Below, in pieces: positions 8,902 through 18,799 of a stretch of 64,000 nucleotides of DNA. Origin of the DNA: Actinopolymorpha singaporensis (GTDB lineage Bacteria; Actinomycetota; Actinomycetes; Propionibacteriales; Actinopolymorphaceae). The notes beneath the pieces were generated by a model. It was not told where the DNA came from, did not search any database, and saw only the letters and a list, made by a program, of their open reading frames with translations. The stretch covers positions 1,364,001 to 1,428,000 of the forward strand of contig NZ_LT629732.1 of NCBI RefSeq assembly GCF_900104745.1. Direction: 5' to 3'. The position numbers and the translations under genes are program-made. Numbering within the stretch: the stretch's first letter is position 1; each line of letters opens with the position of its first letter.

Positions 8902-9905
8902 GTCTGCTCGCCACGTTCTCGATTCCTCGCCTGCACGTCGGTGATCTGTTCGCCGGCGCCGTCGACTGGCTGGTGAACAACCTCAGCGCGGTGTTCGACG
9001 CGATTGGCAGCGCCGTCGGGTTCGTCGTCGACGGGCTTGCCGGGTTCTTCAACGCACCCGTGATCGTCGGCCTGGCCGTGGTCTTCGGCCTGCTCGCCCT
9101 TTCCCTGAAGGGCTGGAAGTGGGGAGCGGGCGCCTTCGTGGTGGCCATGGCACTCGGGTACGCCGCGGCGTTCGGCGGGATTCCGCCGGCGATCGTGCTG
9201 GCCGTCGCGTTCGGCATACTCGGGCTGGCCCTGCGGGGCTGGAAGTTCGGCCTGTTCGCCGTTCTCGCGTTCCTCCTCATCGACAGCATGGGGTTGTGGA
9301 AGCCGACCATGGACACGCTGGCGCTGGTCCTGGTGGCAAGTGTGGTCGCGGTGGCCTTCGCCGTCCCGATCGGTATCGCCGCGGGGCAGAGCGACACAGT
9401 GAGCCGGATCGTCAAGCCGGTGCTGGACTTCATGCAGACCATGCCCGGGTTCGTCTACCTCATCCCGGCGATCTTCCTGTTCGGCGTGGGCGTGGTGCCC
9501 GGCGTCGTCGCCACCGTCATCTTCGCGATGGCACCCGGCGTACGTCTGACCGAGCTGGGGATCCGCCAGGTCGACCGGGAGGTCGTCGAGGCCGGTGAGT
9601 CGTTCGGTGCGCCTCCGGGGCGGATCCTCGGCCGGATCCAGCTCCCGCTCGCCCTGCCGACGATCATGGCCGGCATCAACCAGGTCATCATGCTGGCCCT
9701 GTCCATGGTCGTGATCGCCGGGCTGGTAGGCGCCGGCGGTCTCGGTGGCAAGGTCTACACCTCCATCTCCACCATCGATCTGGCCGGCGGCTTCGAGGCC
9801 GGCCTGGCAGTGGTGGTGCTCGCGGTCTACCTCGACCGGCTGACGGCCTCTTTGACGAGTCGTTCGGCAGTGGTCCGTGCGCAGTCGGCCGCCGGAAACC
9901 GATGA
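8898..9905 (+). CDS. proW: glycine betaine/proline ABC transporter permease (ProW/OpuAB type)
   Basis: Integral membrane permease of 335 residues. GTG 8898 overlaps the ATPase stop. About eight hydrophobic segments are visible; the conserved cytoplasmic coupling region around [20 protein letters not shown] carries the EAA-type loop that contacts the ATPase. The N-terminal residues 1-60 are an extra segment before the first paired helices, as in ProW. It acts in the cytoplasmic membrane with the ATPase upstream and the lipoprotein downstream to import compatible solutes such as glycine betaine; the exact solute cannot be fixed from sequence. Confidence 0.93.
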   Translation: MSLLATFSIPRLHVGDLFAGAVDWLVNNLSAVFDAIGSAVGFVVDGLAGFFNAPVIVGLAVVFGLLALSLKGWKWGAGAFVVAMALGYAAAFGGIPPAIVLAVAFGILGLALRGWKFGLFAVLAFLLIDSMGLWKPTMDTLALVLVASVVAVAFAVPIGIAAGQSDTVSRIVKPVLDFMQTMPGFVYLIPAIFLFGVGVVPGVVATVIFAMAPGVRLTELGIRQVDREVVEAGESFGAPPGRILGRIQLPLALPTIMAGINQVIMLALSMVVIAGLVGAGGLGGKVYTSISTIDLAGGFEAGLAVVVLAVYLDRLTASLTSRSAVVRAQSAAGNR

Positions 9906-10001
9906 GGTCCGGCAGCGCTGACCGACCCCCGACCAGACGGGGCAGTCGCGTGTCGTCCGGCGCGTGACATGAACTACCTGACGACGAAAGGACTGTGAAC
10001 C

Positions 10002-10943
10002 GTGCGAACTGGAGGATTGTGGCGCCGCCTGGCGGTGGCACTGGCGGCGCTGGTCGCGACCACGCTGGTGGCCGCGGGCTGCGGCAGCATCGGCGGTGCG
10101 AACGACGCTGCCGGCGGTGGCAAGAAGGAGAAGACCTCGCAGGATGGTGGCTCCGGCAAGGGCAAGACGATCAGGATCGGCTGGATTCCCTGGGACGAGG
10201 ACGTCGTCACCACCCACCTGTGGAAGCAGGAGCTGGAGAAGAAGGGCTACAAGGTCGAGATGGTCCAGCTGGACCCGGGACCGCTCTTCGCAGGCCTGGC
10301 CAAGGGTGACGTCGACGTGTTCCTGGACACCTGGCTGCCGACCACCCACAAGACGTACTGGGACCGCTACGGCAAGCAGCTCGAGGACGTCGGCGTGTGG
10401 TACGACAACGCCACGCTCGGCATCACCGTCCCCAACTATGTCAAGGACGTCAAGACGATCGGGGACCTGAAGGCCAAGTCCGGTGAGTTCGGCGGAAAGA
10501 TCACCGGTATCGAGGCGGGTGCCGGGCTGACCAGCACGACCGAGAAGAAGGTCATGCCGGCGTACGGTCTGGACAACTTCCAGCTGGCCAAGTCCTCGAC
10601 GCCGGCGATGCTGGCCGAGCTGCAGAAGGCCATCAAGGCCAAGAAGCCGATCGTGGTGACCCTGTGGCGTCCGCACTGGGCCTACGCCAAGCTGCCGATC
10701 CACGACCTCCAGGACCCCAAGGGCACCCTGGGCAAGGGCGAGCAGCTGCACGTGGTCGGGCGTAAGGACTTCGGCAAGGACTTCCCCGAGGTCAAGAAGT
10801 GGATGGCCGGCTTCAAGATGAACGACCAGCAGCTCGGAACCCTGGAAGACGTCGCCCTCAACAAGAACAAGGGCAACGAGGCCAAGGGCGTGGCCGACTG
10901 GTCGAAGGAGAATGCCGACTTCGTGAACGGCCTGACGAAGTAG
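10002..10943 (+). CDS. proX: glycine betaine ABC transporter substrate-binding lipoprotein (OpuAC/ProX type)
   Basis: Extracytoplasmic binding protein of 313 residues, GTG start behind AAAGGA. The signal peptide ends in a lipobox (LVAAGC), so it should be lipid-anchored. After a Gly/Lys-rich linker of about 30 residues comes the OpuAC fold. Trp and Tyr residues in the segments GWIPWDED, DTWLPTTHKTYW and LWRPHWAYA are candidates for the aromatic cage that holds a quaternary ammonium by cation-pi contacts. It completes the proV-proW-proX order with a 96-base gap after the permease, and a strong hairpin follows. Confidence 0.93.
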   Translation: MRTGGLWRRLAVALAALVATTLVAAGCGSIGGANDAAGGGKKEKTSQDGGSGKGKTIRIGWIPWDEDVVTTHLWKQELEKKGYKVEMVQLDPGPLFAGLAKGDVDVFLDTWLPTTHKTYWDRYGKQLEDVGVWYDNATLGITVPNYVKDVKTIGDLKAKSGEFGGKITGIEAGAGLTSTTEKKVMPAYGLDNFQLAKSSTPAMLAELQKAIKAKKPIVVTLWRPHWAYAKLPIHDLQDPKGTLGKGEQLHVVGRKDFGKDFPEVKKWMAGFKMNDQQLGTLEDVALNKNKGNEAKGVADWSKENADFVNGLTK

Positions 10944-10988
10944 GCCTACCGCCTCGGCGCAGGCGTACCGGCCTTCCGGTAGGAGTAC

Positions 10989-11027
10989 GCGGCGCCCGGC
11001 CCACCGACATGGTGGGCCGGGCGCCGC
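10989..11027 (+). terminator. terminator of the betaine transport operon
   Basis: Perfect 17-base-pair inverted repeat, arms 10989-11005 and 11011-11027, with a GACAT loop, 45 bases after the lipoprotein stop codon. No marked T-run. Confidence 0.88.
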
Positions 11028-11079
11028 TCTGCTGTCCACGCCCGTTGCCCGGGGTCGCGAGGTCGCGAAGCCGCCGGCA

Positions 11080-11551
11080 CTTCGAGGGCTGTTTGGACAT
11101 TTCTGTACATATAAAGTTAGAATTGCCCCGATAAGCGCACCGGAAAATGCTGATAATCTTTCGCCGGCCCGCAGGGCGTGCGCATATTCTTTCCGTTCTA
11201 TCCGGTCTGCGCCATCACGGGGTTACTGGCCGCATTTGATGTGGTGAAGGTCACTGTTTCACGGTGCGCACCAACTTGGAATGATCTCGTCGCTCATGCG
11301 AATCTAGGCGGCGTCGTGGCGGACCCTGCACGGTTTCGCCAGTTACATTCCGGTGCTGCGCCGAGCAGTCGTGTCCAAACGCGCCGACTGCCCGCGGTTG
11401 TCCGTACATAAGTATCGAGACCTAACCACATAAAAGCGACACAACATCAGGTTTCGTGACGCCGGCGGCCCGTGAACTCGGGTCGCGCGCGGTCGGGGGA
11501 GATCATTCCGCAGCGGTGCAGAACGATTTGTCCCGATCGAAAGGTTTGCTC
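11080..11551 (+). other. AT-richer leader of the RlpA-like gene
   Basis: This stretch is distinctly richer in A and T than the rest of the window (runs such as TACATATAAAG, ATGCTGATAATC, CCACATAAAAG). No ORF in it has convincing coding character. It may contain the promoter and a long 5' untranslated region of the cell-wall gene downstream. I searched for the conserved blocks of the c-di-AMP (ydaO) riboswitch, which often precedes such genes in actinobacteria, and did not find them. Foreign origin is another possible reason for the base composition. Confidence 0.4.
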
Positions 11552-12289
11552 TTGTCTGGGCTGCAGAAATTCTCGCAGAGTGCCCGTCGAAAGATCGTCG
11601 TGGGAGTAGTGGCCGCGGCTCTCGTGGTGGCCGGAGTCGCCGCGGGTGGCCTGGTGCTGGCCAACCGGTCCGAGCCGACGCCGGCGACCGCGTCCGTCGA
11701 CAAGCCGATCAAGGCCACCAAGTCCCAGGCCCCCAAGGCCGCCGCCCGTGGCGCTGACCGGAAGCCGGTGCCGACCGCGACTCCGAAGGCCACCCCGAAG
11801 GCCACCGCGACGAAGACCGCCAAGCCGAAGCCGAAGCCGACCAAGAAGGCCGTCAAGAAGGCTGAGAAGAAGGTCGTCAGGAAGGTCGAGAAGAAGGTCG
11901 TCAAGAAGACCGCCAAGCCGACGCCCAAGGCGACCAAGAAGGCGGAGAAGACCGTCAAGAAGGCTGCCGCGCCGGTGTGGAAGGTCCTGGAGACCAAGAG
12001 CGGCCCGGGCACCTTCTTCGGTGACGCCTCGGAGTACCAGCCCCTCGCCTGCGGCGGCAACAGCCGGAACATCACCAAGGGCGTGGCCCTGTGGAAGATT
12101 CCCTGCGGCACCATGGTGCGCATCACCAGCAAGCAGACCGGCAAGAGCGTGATCGCTCCGGTCGCGGACCGCGGCCCGGCCGGCTGGACCGGCGCGGTGA
12201 TCGACCTGCTGCCCGACACGTGGGACGCACTGGGCGTCTCCCGTGACCAGGGGCGCCAGGAGGTCACCTACGAGGTCCTCAGCAAGTAG
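11552..12289 (+). CDS. RlpA-like double-psi beta-barrel secreted protein
   Basis: Secreted or membrane-anchored protein, 245 residues if started at TTG 11552, which is preceded by GAAAGG; GTG 11456 in the same frame gives a 32-residue longer form without a good ribosome site. Layout: basic start, one hydrophobic segment (about 14-37), a Lys/Ala/Pro/Thr linker of about 100 residues, then a C-terminal double-psi beta-barrel (about 148-245) with the hallmarks GPGTFFGDAS near its start, ACGG, and PVADRGP. The fold is shared by RlpA lytic transglycosylases, expansins and resuscitation-type proteins. The very basic linker could bind the acidic wall polymers. The likely site of action is the cell wall. 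Confidence 0.82.
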   Translation: MSGLQKFSQSARRKIVVGVVAAALVVAGVAAGGLVLANRSEPTPATASVDKPIKATKSQAPKAAARGADRKPVPTATPKATPKATATKTAKPKPKPTKKAVKKAEKKVVRKVEKKVVKKTAKPTPKATKKAEKTVKKAAAPVWKVLETKSGPGTFFGDASEYQPLACGGNSRNITKGVALWKIPCGTMVRITSKQTGKSVIAPVADRGPAGWTGAVIDLLPDTWDALGVSRDQGRQEVTYEVLSK

Positions 12290-12371
12290 GCCGCAGCTCC
12301 GGCGTCCGTGTCGCGGGCCCTGGGCAGCCGAACAACAGGTGGGCGCGCAGGTCGCCTCGCCGGGCACGTTT

Positions 12372-12406
12372 CGACGGACCCTTCCCGTGCAGGGCAGGGT
12401 CCGTCG
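12372..12406 (+). terminator. terminator after the RlpA-like gene
   Basis: Arms 12372-12382 and 12396-12406 pair over 11 bases; the 13-base loop can close further through a CCC/GGG stem. It lies about 80 bases after the stop codon. Confidence 0.75.
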
Positions 12407-12465
12407 GCGTTTGCGGGTGCGCCGCTCAAGGCTCCGAGGGCGCGGGGTGCGGCTCGGTCCCGGCA

Positions 12466-13089
12466 TTGAGAAGCGGGCCAACTTCATCCGTGCACAAGTT
12501 TTCGCGGCCGAGCTGGGGTGGGATACGAACGCGCGCAAAGGTGCAGTTGAACATTCCGCTGACCACGTTGATGGGGTTGTCGACCCAGCCGGGTGAGCTC
12601 GGCGGGTTCGGACCTGTCATCACCGAGGTGGCCGTCAGGATCGTGGCGAATCACCTCGACAACCCCGAGGCGAGATTCGGTGTCGGGGTCACCCACCCGG
12701 TCACCGGGCGGTTGTTGCATCTGCATCCGATACCGGCTCGGTTCCTGCGCGGGCTGCAGGCCGAACTCGTCCACGCCCGCGACCAACGCTGCGTATGGAC
12801 CACCAGCCGCAGGCCCGCCGCCACCTGCCACCTCGACCACAACACCGAACACGCCCACGGCGGATCGACGTCAGTAGAGAACATCGCACCCCTGTGCCCA
12901 CGCCACCACAAAACCAAAACCGACCGCGACTGGAAGCTGGAGCAGACCGGACCTGGCGAACACAGGCTCACCGACCCGTACGGCCGGCAGTACCGCAGCG
13001 GAGCGCCATCCCTCACCGACCCTTTCCCACCCGAACCGGCACCCGCCGCCGCCGCAAGGACGACCGAGGATGACCTGCCGCCGTTCTGA
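12466..13089 (+). pseudogene. 5'-truncated DUF222/HNH endonuclease remnant
   Basis: The open frame encodes only the C-terminal part of the actinobacterial DUF222-HNH family: it joins the family in the middle of DUF222 at a VQLNIPLTTLMGL-like block and continues through FGPVITE to a complete HNH motif (CHLDHNTEHAHGG, then LCPRHHKTKT). Family members usually have 200 or more further N-terminal residues. Upstream sequence to the RlpA terminator shows no DUF222 similarity that I can see, so the 5' half seems deleted, not frameshifted. Translation could begin at ATG 12466 or GTG 12541. The nuclease module itself looks intact, so a short functional protein is not excluded. These genes are multicopy and spread as small mobile or repeated elements in many actinomycetes. 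Confidence 0.65.
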
Positions 13090-13288
13090 GGCTGATTCGC
13101 CCCGGCTCGCCCGCCGCGGCTTGCCTGGACGGGCACACCCGGACCGGGTCCGCCCCGGAGCCCGGGTCATCCGGACTGGCTGGCCGATAGTGGCGCCCCG
13201 GACCCGAGCCGCCGAGCCGGGCTGACAGAGTGGACGGAGTGCTTGGCGGCGGTGGGACATGATCCGCGGGATGCGACGGAGGAATCCG

Positions 13289-14377
13289 GTGACACGTGAC
13301 GGTGGCGAGGCCGAAGCGAGGACGAACGCGAATCCCGACGAGCCGGCCGTCGGCCAAGGTCATCAGATGGGGCGTTCTCCTGACGCGTGCTCCATCCTGT
13401 CCGCGACGTACGACGAACCCATTGCCGGGTCGGCTGCAACCGCGACGACCTGGTTGTGCATCGAGCAGCCCGGACCATGGGGCGCGGACGCGCTGGTGGA
13501 GAGCCACCTCGACGTCGAACTCGGCGGTGAGCTCGCCGCCCGGGCCAAGGGCACCGGCGTACGCATCCAGTTGATCCGCCGGCCCGGACGGCACGCCGAC
13601 GCGCATCCCCCGGCGACGTTGCCGGGCGGCCGCCGGGTGTTCGTGGCGCACACCCGTCCGGGGGCGACCTGGCTGCGGGCGGCGGTCGTGGACGATCCCC
13701 ACTCGCTGCTCGACCTCGACCTCGCGGCGCTGGCCGCGGGGGAGGAGCCGCGCGAGTGGGGGGAGCGGGTGGCGGGGCCGGTCCTGCTGGTGTGCAGCAA
13801 CGGCCGGCGTGACCTGTGCTGCGCGCTCGTCGGACGCCCGCTGGCCGGCGAGCTCGCCCGGCGCCACGCCGCCGACGTGACCGACCCCGCGGGCGGCGCA
13901 CACACCGGTGGCACTGTCTGGGAGACCACGCATACGGGCGGCCACCGGTTCGCGCCGACCGCCGTCCTGTTGCCCACCGGCTACCTGTACGGCCGGCTGG
14001 ACGTCGACTTCGCCGAGCACGTCCTCGCCGAGGCCAGGGCCGGGCGGATGGTGACCGAACGCTGCCGGGGCCGGTCCACCTGGTCAGCGCCGGGCCAGGT
14101 GGCCGAACTCGCGGTCCGCGAGCGGACGGGAGAGGCCGACCCGGACGCCGTACGAGCGGAGCCGGAGGTGCCCGAGGCCCCGGGGGCGACGGGAACCGAC
14201 AACGCGAGGTGGCAGGTTCGAGTGGTCGCAGGCGACCGGGCCTGGACGGTCACCGGCCGGGAGGAGACCCTCCGGCCGGACCGCAAGACCAGTTGCGCCA
14301 AGGCGCCGTTGACACCTACCGCCCACGTGGCCAGCGAGGTCGGCGAGACCGAGCCTGCCGGCGTACGCGCCGGCTGA
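13289..14377 (+). CDS. sucrase/ferredoxin-like (thioredoxin-fold Fe-S) family protein
   Basis: A 362-residue protein matching the Suc_Fer-like family: an N-terminal ACSILS-type segment, then a block VCSNGRRDLCCALVGRPLA and a downstream THTGGHRFAPTAVLLPTGYLYGRL, the spacing of Cys and His that in this family is thought to bind a 2Fe-2S cluster. The biochemical role is poorly known; the family is soluble and cytoplasmic. GTG 13289 follows GGAGG; ATG 13259 is an in-frame alternative without a good site. C-terminal residues after about 290 form a wHTH-less, acidic extension that may be a small accessory domain. It stands alone between the HNH remnant and the minus-strand phosphotransferase. Confidence 0.78.
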   Translation: MTRDGGEAEARTNANPDEPAVGQGHQMGRSPDACSILSATYDEPIAGSAATATTWLCIEQPGPWGADALVESHLDVELGGELAARAKGTGVRIQLIRRPGRHADAHPPATLPGGRRVFVAHTRPGATWLRAAVVDDPHSLLDLDLAALAAGEEPREWGERVAGPVLLVCSNGRRDLCCALVGRPLAGELARRHAADVTDPAGGAHTGGTVWETTHTGGHRFAPTAVLLPTGYLYGRLDVDFAEHVLAEARAGRMVTERCRGRSTWSAPGQVAELAVRERTGEADPDAVRAEPEVPEAPGATGTDNARWQVRVVAGDRAWTVTGREETLRPDRKTSCAKAPLTPTAHVASEVGETEPAGVRAG

Positions 14378-14423
14378 GTCGGCCGGGCCGCGTCGGCCGG
14401 GCCGCGTCGTACGGACCGCGAAG

Positions 14424-15209
14424 TCAGGCGTCGCGGGCGTGCGCGCCGGTGTTCAGTACCCGGGCAGGGGCGATCGCCGCGGCGAACTCGTCCGCGTGCT
14501 CGGCCACCCACGCGTACGACGCGCGGACGTCCTCGACCGCCGCATCCGTACCCTCGTCACCCTCGTCACCGGCTCCGGCGGCCTCGGACGCGGCCAGCCC
14601 GCGCCAGCAGCGGTCCTGCCACCACAGAATCGTCTCCACCAGCTCGGCGCGGTCCCGCGGGAGCAGGCCGTACGCGTCGGCGATCAGGGCAACCAGTCTC
14701 GCCGGGCCGGCGGCGCTCGCCCGGCGCGGACCGAGGTCGAGGAACTGCCAGCACACCAGCGCGACGTCGTGCACGCGGCGACCGGGGCCGGCGTGGTCCC
14801 AGCCGACGAACGCGTACGGCCGCAGCCCGGCCTCCTCCTCGCGGTAGACCGTGGTGCGTGGTGCCAGGTCGTTGTGGCAGGCGACCTCCTGGTCACCGGC
14901 CAGGTGGGTGCCCGCGGTCAGGTCGTGGAACTGCCGGACCAGCTTCGCCACCCTGACCAGGCTCTCCTCCGACCAGACCGGCGGCGGCTGGGCAGCCTCC
15001 CAGGCGACGTGCCCGTCGAGCCGGCCGAGAACCTCCTGGCCGTCACGGCCACGGAGGTACCGAGGCGCGCCGGGCCAGCCGTAGCGGCCGAGGTGACGGA
15101 GAAGATCGTGGACGTACGAGGGGTCGGGCGCCGGTGCCGTCGACGGGTCGGGGTCCTCGACCCGGGCGGCCTCGGCGCGGTGGCGACCAGCTGAGCTCTC
15201 GGCGACCAT
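14424..15209 (-). CDS. phosphotransferase (APH-like) family protein with missing catalytic residues
   Basis: A 261-residue APH/choline-kinase fold protein. The Brenner-type loop reads CHNDLAPRT at 111-119: His112 and catalytic Asp114 are there, but the metal-binding Asn is Thr119. The next metal-binding Asp, in the usual F-I-D-W segment, is Gly136 (FVGWDHAGPG). Two of the three key kinase residues are therefore absent, and phosphotransfer is doubtful; it may bind a ligand without turnover, or be a decaying gene. A related intact copy lies at the right end of the window (from 63488), whose corresponding loops keep the Asn and Asp. The N-terminal 30 residues are disordered and acidic/proline-rich. 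Confidence 0.78.
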   Translation of the reverse strand: MVAESSAGRHRAEAARVEDPDPSTAPAPDPSYVHDLLRHLGRYGWPGAPRYLRGRDGQEVLGRLDGHVAWEAAQPPPVWSEESLVRVAKLVRQFHDLTAGTHLAGDQEVACHNDLAPRTTVYREEEAGLRPYAFVGWDHAGPGRRVHDVALVCWQFLDLGPRRASAAGPARLVALIADAYGLLPRDRAELVETILWWQDRCWRGLAASEAAGAGDEGDEGTDAAVEDVRASYAWVAEHADEFAAAIAPARVLNTGAHARDA

Positions 15210-15425
15210 TCCGACAGGGTGCCCCGCCCGCGCCTTGACGCGCTACCCGGCACGTCTCCCAGGCCGCCTCGTCCCGTTCGCGCAAGGCCACGGACACTGT
15301 CCGGAAATGCCCGGAAGCCGCGAGAATCGCCCGAATCCCGCACGTAGGACGTAACCGGCACAAAGCTCGGCCGGGAAACGGGCAGTTGCGGCGCCGGCGC
15401 TCCGGTGAGGGGGCAAGCTGGGGAC

Positions 15426-16628
<1,203 letters not shown>

Positions 16629-16708
16629 GCGGCGGCCCGGCTCAGCACACCGCGCAGGTCTCTCGAGAGCGCCGGGCAGTGACCGTGTGAGGTTGTGAGG
16701 GGCGCTCG

Positions 16709-18121
16709 CTACGCCGAGTCCTCACAGGGTTCGTCGGCGTACTGCGCCTGCAGGCGGGCGAGCTCGGCCCGCAGCTCCTCGCGTACGCCGGCATAGGCAG
16801 GATCCGCCCACACGTTGGTGAGCTCGGCCGGGTCGCGTTCGAGGTCGAACAGCTCCCACTCCGGCTCCATCGTCCGGTCCGACGCGCCCGGAATCCCGAA
16901 CCCGCGGGCGTAGTAGTAGATCAGCTTGTACCGCTCGGTGCGCACGCCGTAGTGCGCCTCGACGTGGTGCGGGTTGTCGTCGTGTTCCCAGTAGCGGTAG
17001 TAGATCGAGTCCCGCCAGCCGTCAGGACGTTCGCCGCGCAGCAGCGGCCGCAGGCTCTCACCCTGCATGCGCGGGTGCGCCTCGATGCCCGCGTAGTCGA
17101 GGAACGTCTGCGCGAAGTCGATGTTCAGCGCCATCGCGTCGGTGGCCGACCCGGCCGGCACCTCCGGCGGGTAGCGCACCAGCAGCGGCATCCGCAGCGA
17201 CTCGTCGTACATGAAGCGCTTGTCGTACCACCCGTGGTCGCCGAGGAAGAAGCCCTGGTCGGAGGAGTACGCCACGATCGTGTCGTCGCGCAGCCCCTCG
17301 TCGTCGAGCACGTCCAGCAGCCGGCCGGTGTTCTCGTCGACCGACACCACACAGCGCAGGTAGTCCTTGAGATAACGCTGGTACGCCCACCGTGTCCGCT
17401 CCGGCTCGGACAAGTCGGGTGGGAACGGCGCCTTGAGGTCGCGCTCGTTCAGGTCGCGGCCGATCCGCATCCGGGCCTCGCGGGCCGCGCGCCCGTGCCC
17501 GGCATGGTCGTCGAACAACGTGGCCGGCTCGGGCAGGTCTTCGTCGGCGAACAGCTTGGCGTGCGCGGTGTCCGGATCCCAGCTGCGGTGCGGCGCCTTG
17601 TGGTGGAGCAGCAGGCAGAACGGCCGGTCCGGGTCCCGCTGCCGGATCCGCTCGATGGCGAGATCGGTGAGGATCGTGGTGGTGTAGCCGGAGACGGTGC
17701 GCCGGCCGTGCTCGGAGATCAACTCCGGATCCCAGTACGGCCCCTGCCCGTCCAGCACTTCCCAGTAGTCGAAGCCCTGCGGGTCGTGCTCACCGCCGTG
17801 GCCGAGGTGCCACTTCCCGGCCAGCCACGTCTGGTAGCCCGCGTCGCGCAGCATCGACACGAACGTCGGCTGCGCGGCGTCGAAGTGCGTCGACAACGTG
17901 CGGACGCCGTTGACGTGGCTGTAGGTGCCGGTGAGGATCGACGCCCGGCTCGGCGCGCACAGGGCGTTGGTGCAGTACGTCGCGTCGAACCGCATACCCT
18001 CGTGCGCCAGCCGGTCGAGGTTGGGCGTCTGCAGCAGGGTGTCGTCGTACGCGGAGATCGCGTGCGCGGCGTGGTCGTCGGTGAGGACCATGACGATGTT
18101 GGGGCGCTGGCCGGTCGGCAC
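16709..18121 (-). CDS. sulfatase
   Basis: Type I sulfatase of 470 residues. The formylglycine motif C-x-P-S-R is present as Cys55-A-P-S-R59, followed by ASILTG. Metal-binding Asp15-Asp16 lie in LTDDH, and Lys/His residues follow in GKWHLGH and HHKAPH. The Asp/His-bearing block SSDQGFFLGDHG matches the second metal site. No signal peptide is visible, so the protein is probably cytoplasmic. Similar proteins act on choline sulfate, glycosaminoglycan or N-acetylglucosamine sulfate; I cannot choose among them. No formylglycine-generating enzyme is encoded in this window. It is convergent with the thiolase gene and upstream of the GNAT gene in transcription terms by about 75 bases. Confidence 0.9.
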   Translation of the reverse strand: MPTGQRPNIVMVLTDDHAAHAISAYDDTLLQTPNLDRLAHEGMRFDATYCTNALCAPSRASILTGTYSHVNGVRTLSTHFDAAQPTFVSMLRDAGYQTWLAGKWHLGHGGEHDPQGFDYWEVLDGQGPYWDPELISEHGRRTVSGYTTTILTDLAIERIRQRDPDRPFCLLLHHKAPHRSWDPDTAHAKLFADEDLPEPATLFDDHAGHGRAAREARMRIGRDLNERDLKAPFPPDLSEPERTRWAYQRYLKDYLRCVVSVDENTGRLLDVLDDEGLRDDTIVAYSSDQGFFLGDHGWYDKRFMYDESLRMPLLVRYPPEVPAGSATDAMALNIDFAQTFLDYAGIEAHPRMQGESLRPLLRGERPDGWRDSIYYRYWEHDDNPHHVEAHYGVRTERYKLIYYYARGFGIPGASDRTMEPEWELFDLERDPAELTNVWADPAYAGVREELRAELARLQAQYADEPCEDSA

Positions 18122-18195
18122 GCGGTTCCTCCACTCGCGATCTGTCGGGCAGGCATCGCGGGTCGCCGCTGACCACGCGGGTCCGACCCTACTCG

Positions 18196-18711
18196 CTACG
18201 CGTCGGCGCGGAGCAGGCCGTAGATCACCCCGTCACGCCAGGCGCCGTCGCGCCAGCAGACCTCGCGAAGCACACCTTCGCGCCGGAACCCCACCTTCTC
18301 CAGGGTGCGCTCCTCGGCGAGGTTTCCCGACTCGACGCGGGCCTCGAGCCGGTGGACGGTCGTGTACCTGAACAGGTGGTCGACGAGCACCCGGTGCGCC
18401 TGTGCGCCGAGCCCGTTGCCGCGGTGCTCGGGCAGCAGCGCGACACCGACCTCGAGGCAGGTGCCTTTGGGTCCGGCGTAGTCCAGTCCGCGCCAGGACA
18501 CCAGGCCGGCGACCTCCCCGTCCACTGTGACGGCCAGAGCGGTGGAGTCCTCGCCCACGTAGCTGTCCTTCTCGAAGCGACGGCGGCGAATCTTCGGATC
18601 CACGAACCCGTGCCACTCGAACGCGCCCAACGCCTCCGGGTCCGTGCACAGGCGATCCAGGACGTCCAGGTCGGCCTCGAGGAAGGCGCGCAGCGACAGT
18701 CGTTCGGCCAT
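18196..18711 (-). CDS. GNAT family N-acetyltransferase
   Basis: A 171-residue RimJ/RimL-like acetyltransferase beginning MAERLSLRAF at ATG 18711. The acetyl-CoA-binding loop reads LPEHRGNGLGAQAHR, followed by the terminal ARVESGNLAEERTLEKVGFRRE helix typical of N-acetyltransferases. The substrate may be a protein N-terminus or a small amine; sequence does not say. It lies on the same strand as the sulfatase and the debranching-type enzyme, but about 90 bases separate it from the latter. Confidence 0.85.
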   Translation of the reverse strand: MAERLSLRAFLEADLDVLDRLCTDPEALGAFEWHGFVDPKIRRRRFEKDSYVGEDSTALAVTVDGEVAGLVSWRGLDYAGPKGTCLEVGVALLPEHRGNGLGAQAHRVLVDHLFRYTTVHRLEARVESGNLAEERTLEKVGFRREGVLREVCWRDGAWRDGVIYGLLRADA

Positions 18712-18799
18712 CGGCCGATCGTAGCCGGGCACCCGCCGCCGAGTGCCGCACGCGAGGTCGTACGGCCGTACGCGAGGTTGCGCGGCCGGACGACCCGCC

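Noticed and set aside
11178-11411. Small plus-strand ORF in the AT-rich leader
   Set aside because: No ribosome site, no recognisable motif, Cys/Arg-rich composition and codon use unlike the neighbours.
11080-11551. c-di-AMP (ydaO) riboswitch upstream of the RlpA-like gene
   Set aside because: The conserved GGGGGACCC, GGGUGAA and CAGCUAACC blocks are not present in order.
16632-16674. Hairpin between the thiolase and sulfatase genes
   Set aside because: Only seven paired bases with a long loop; too weak to call a terminator.
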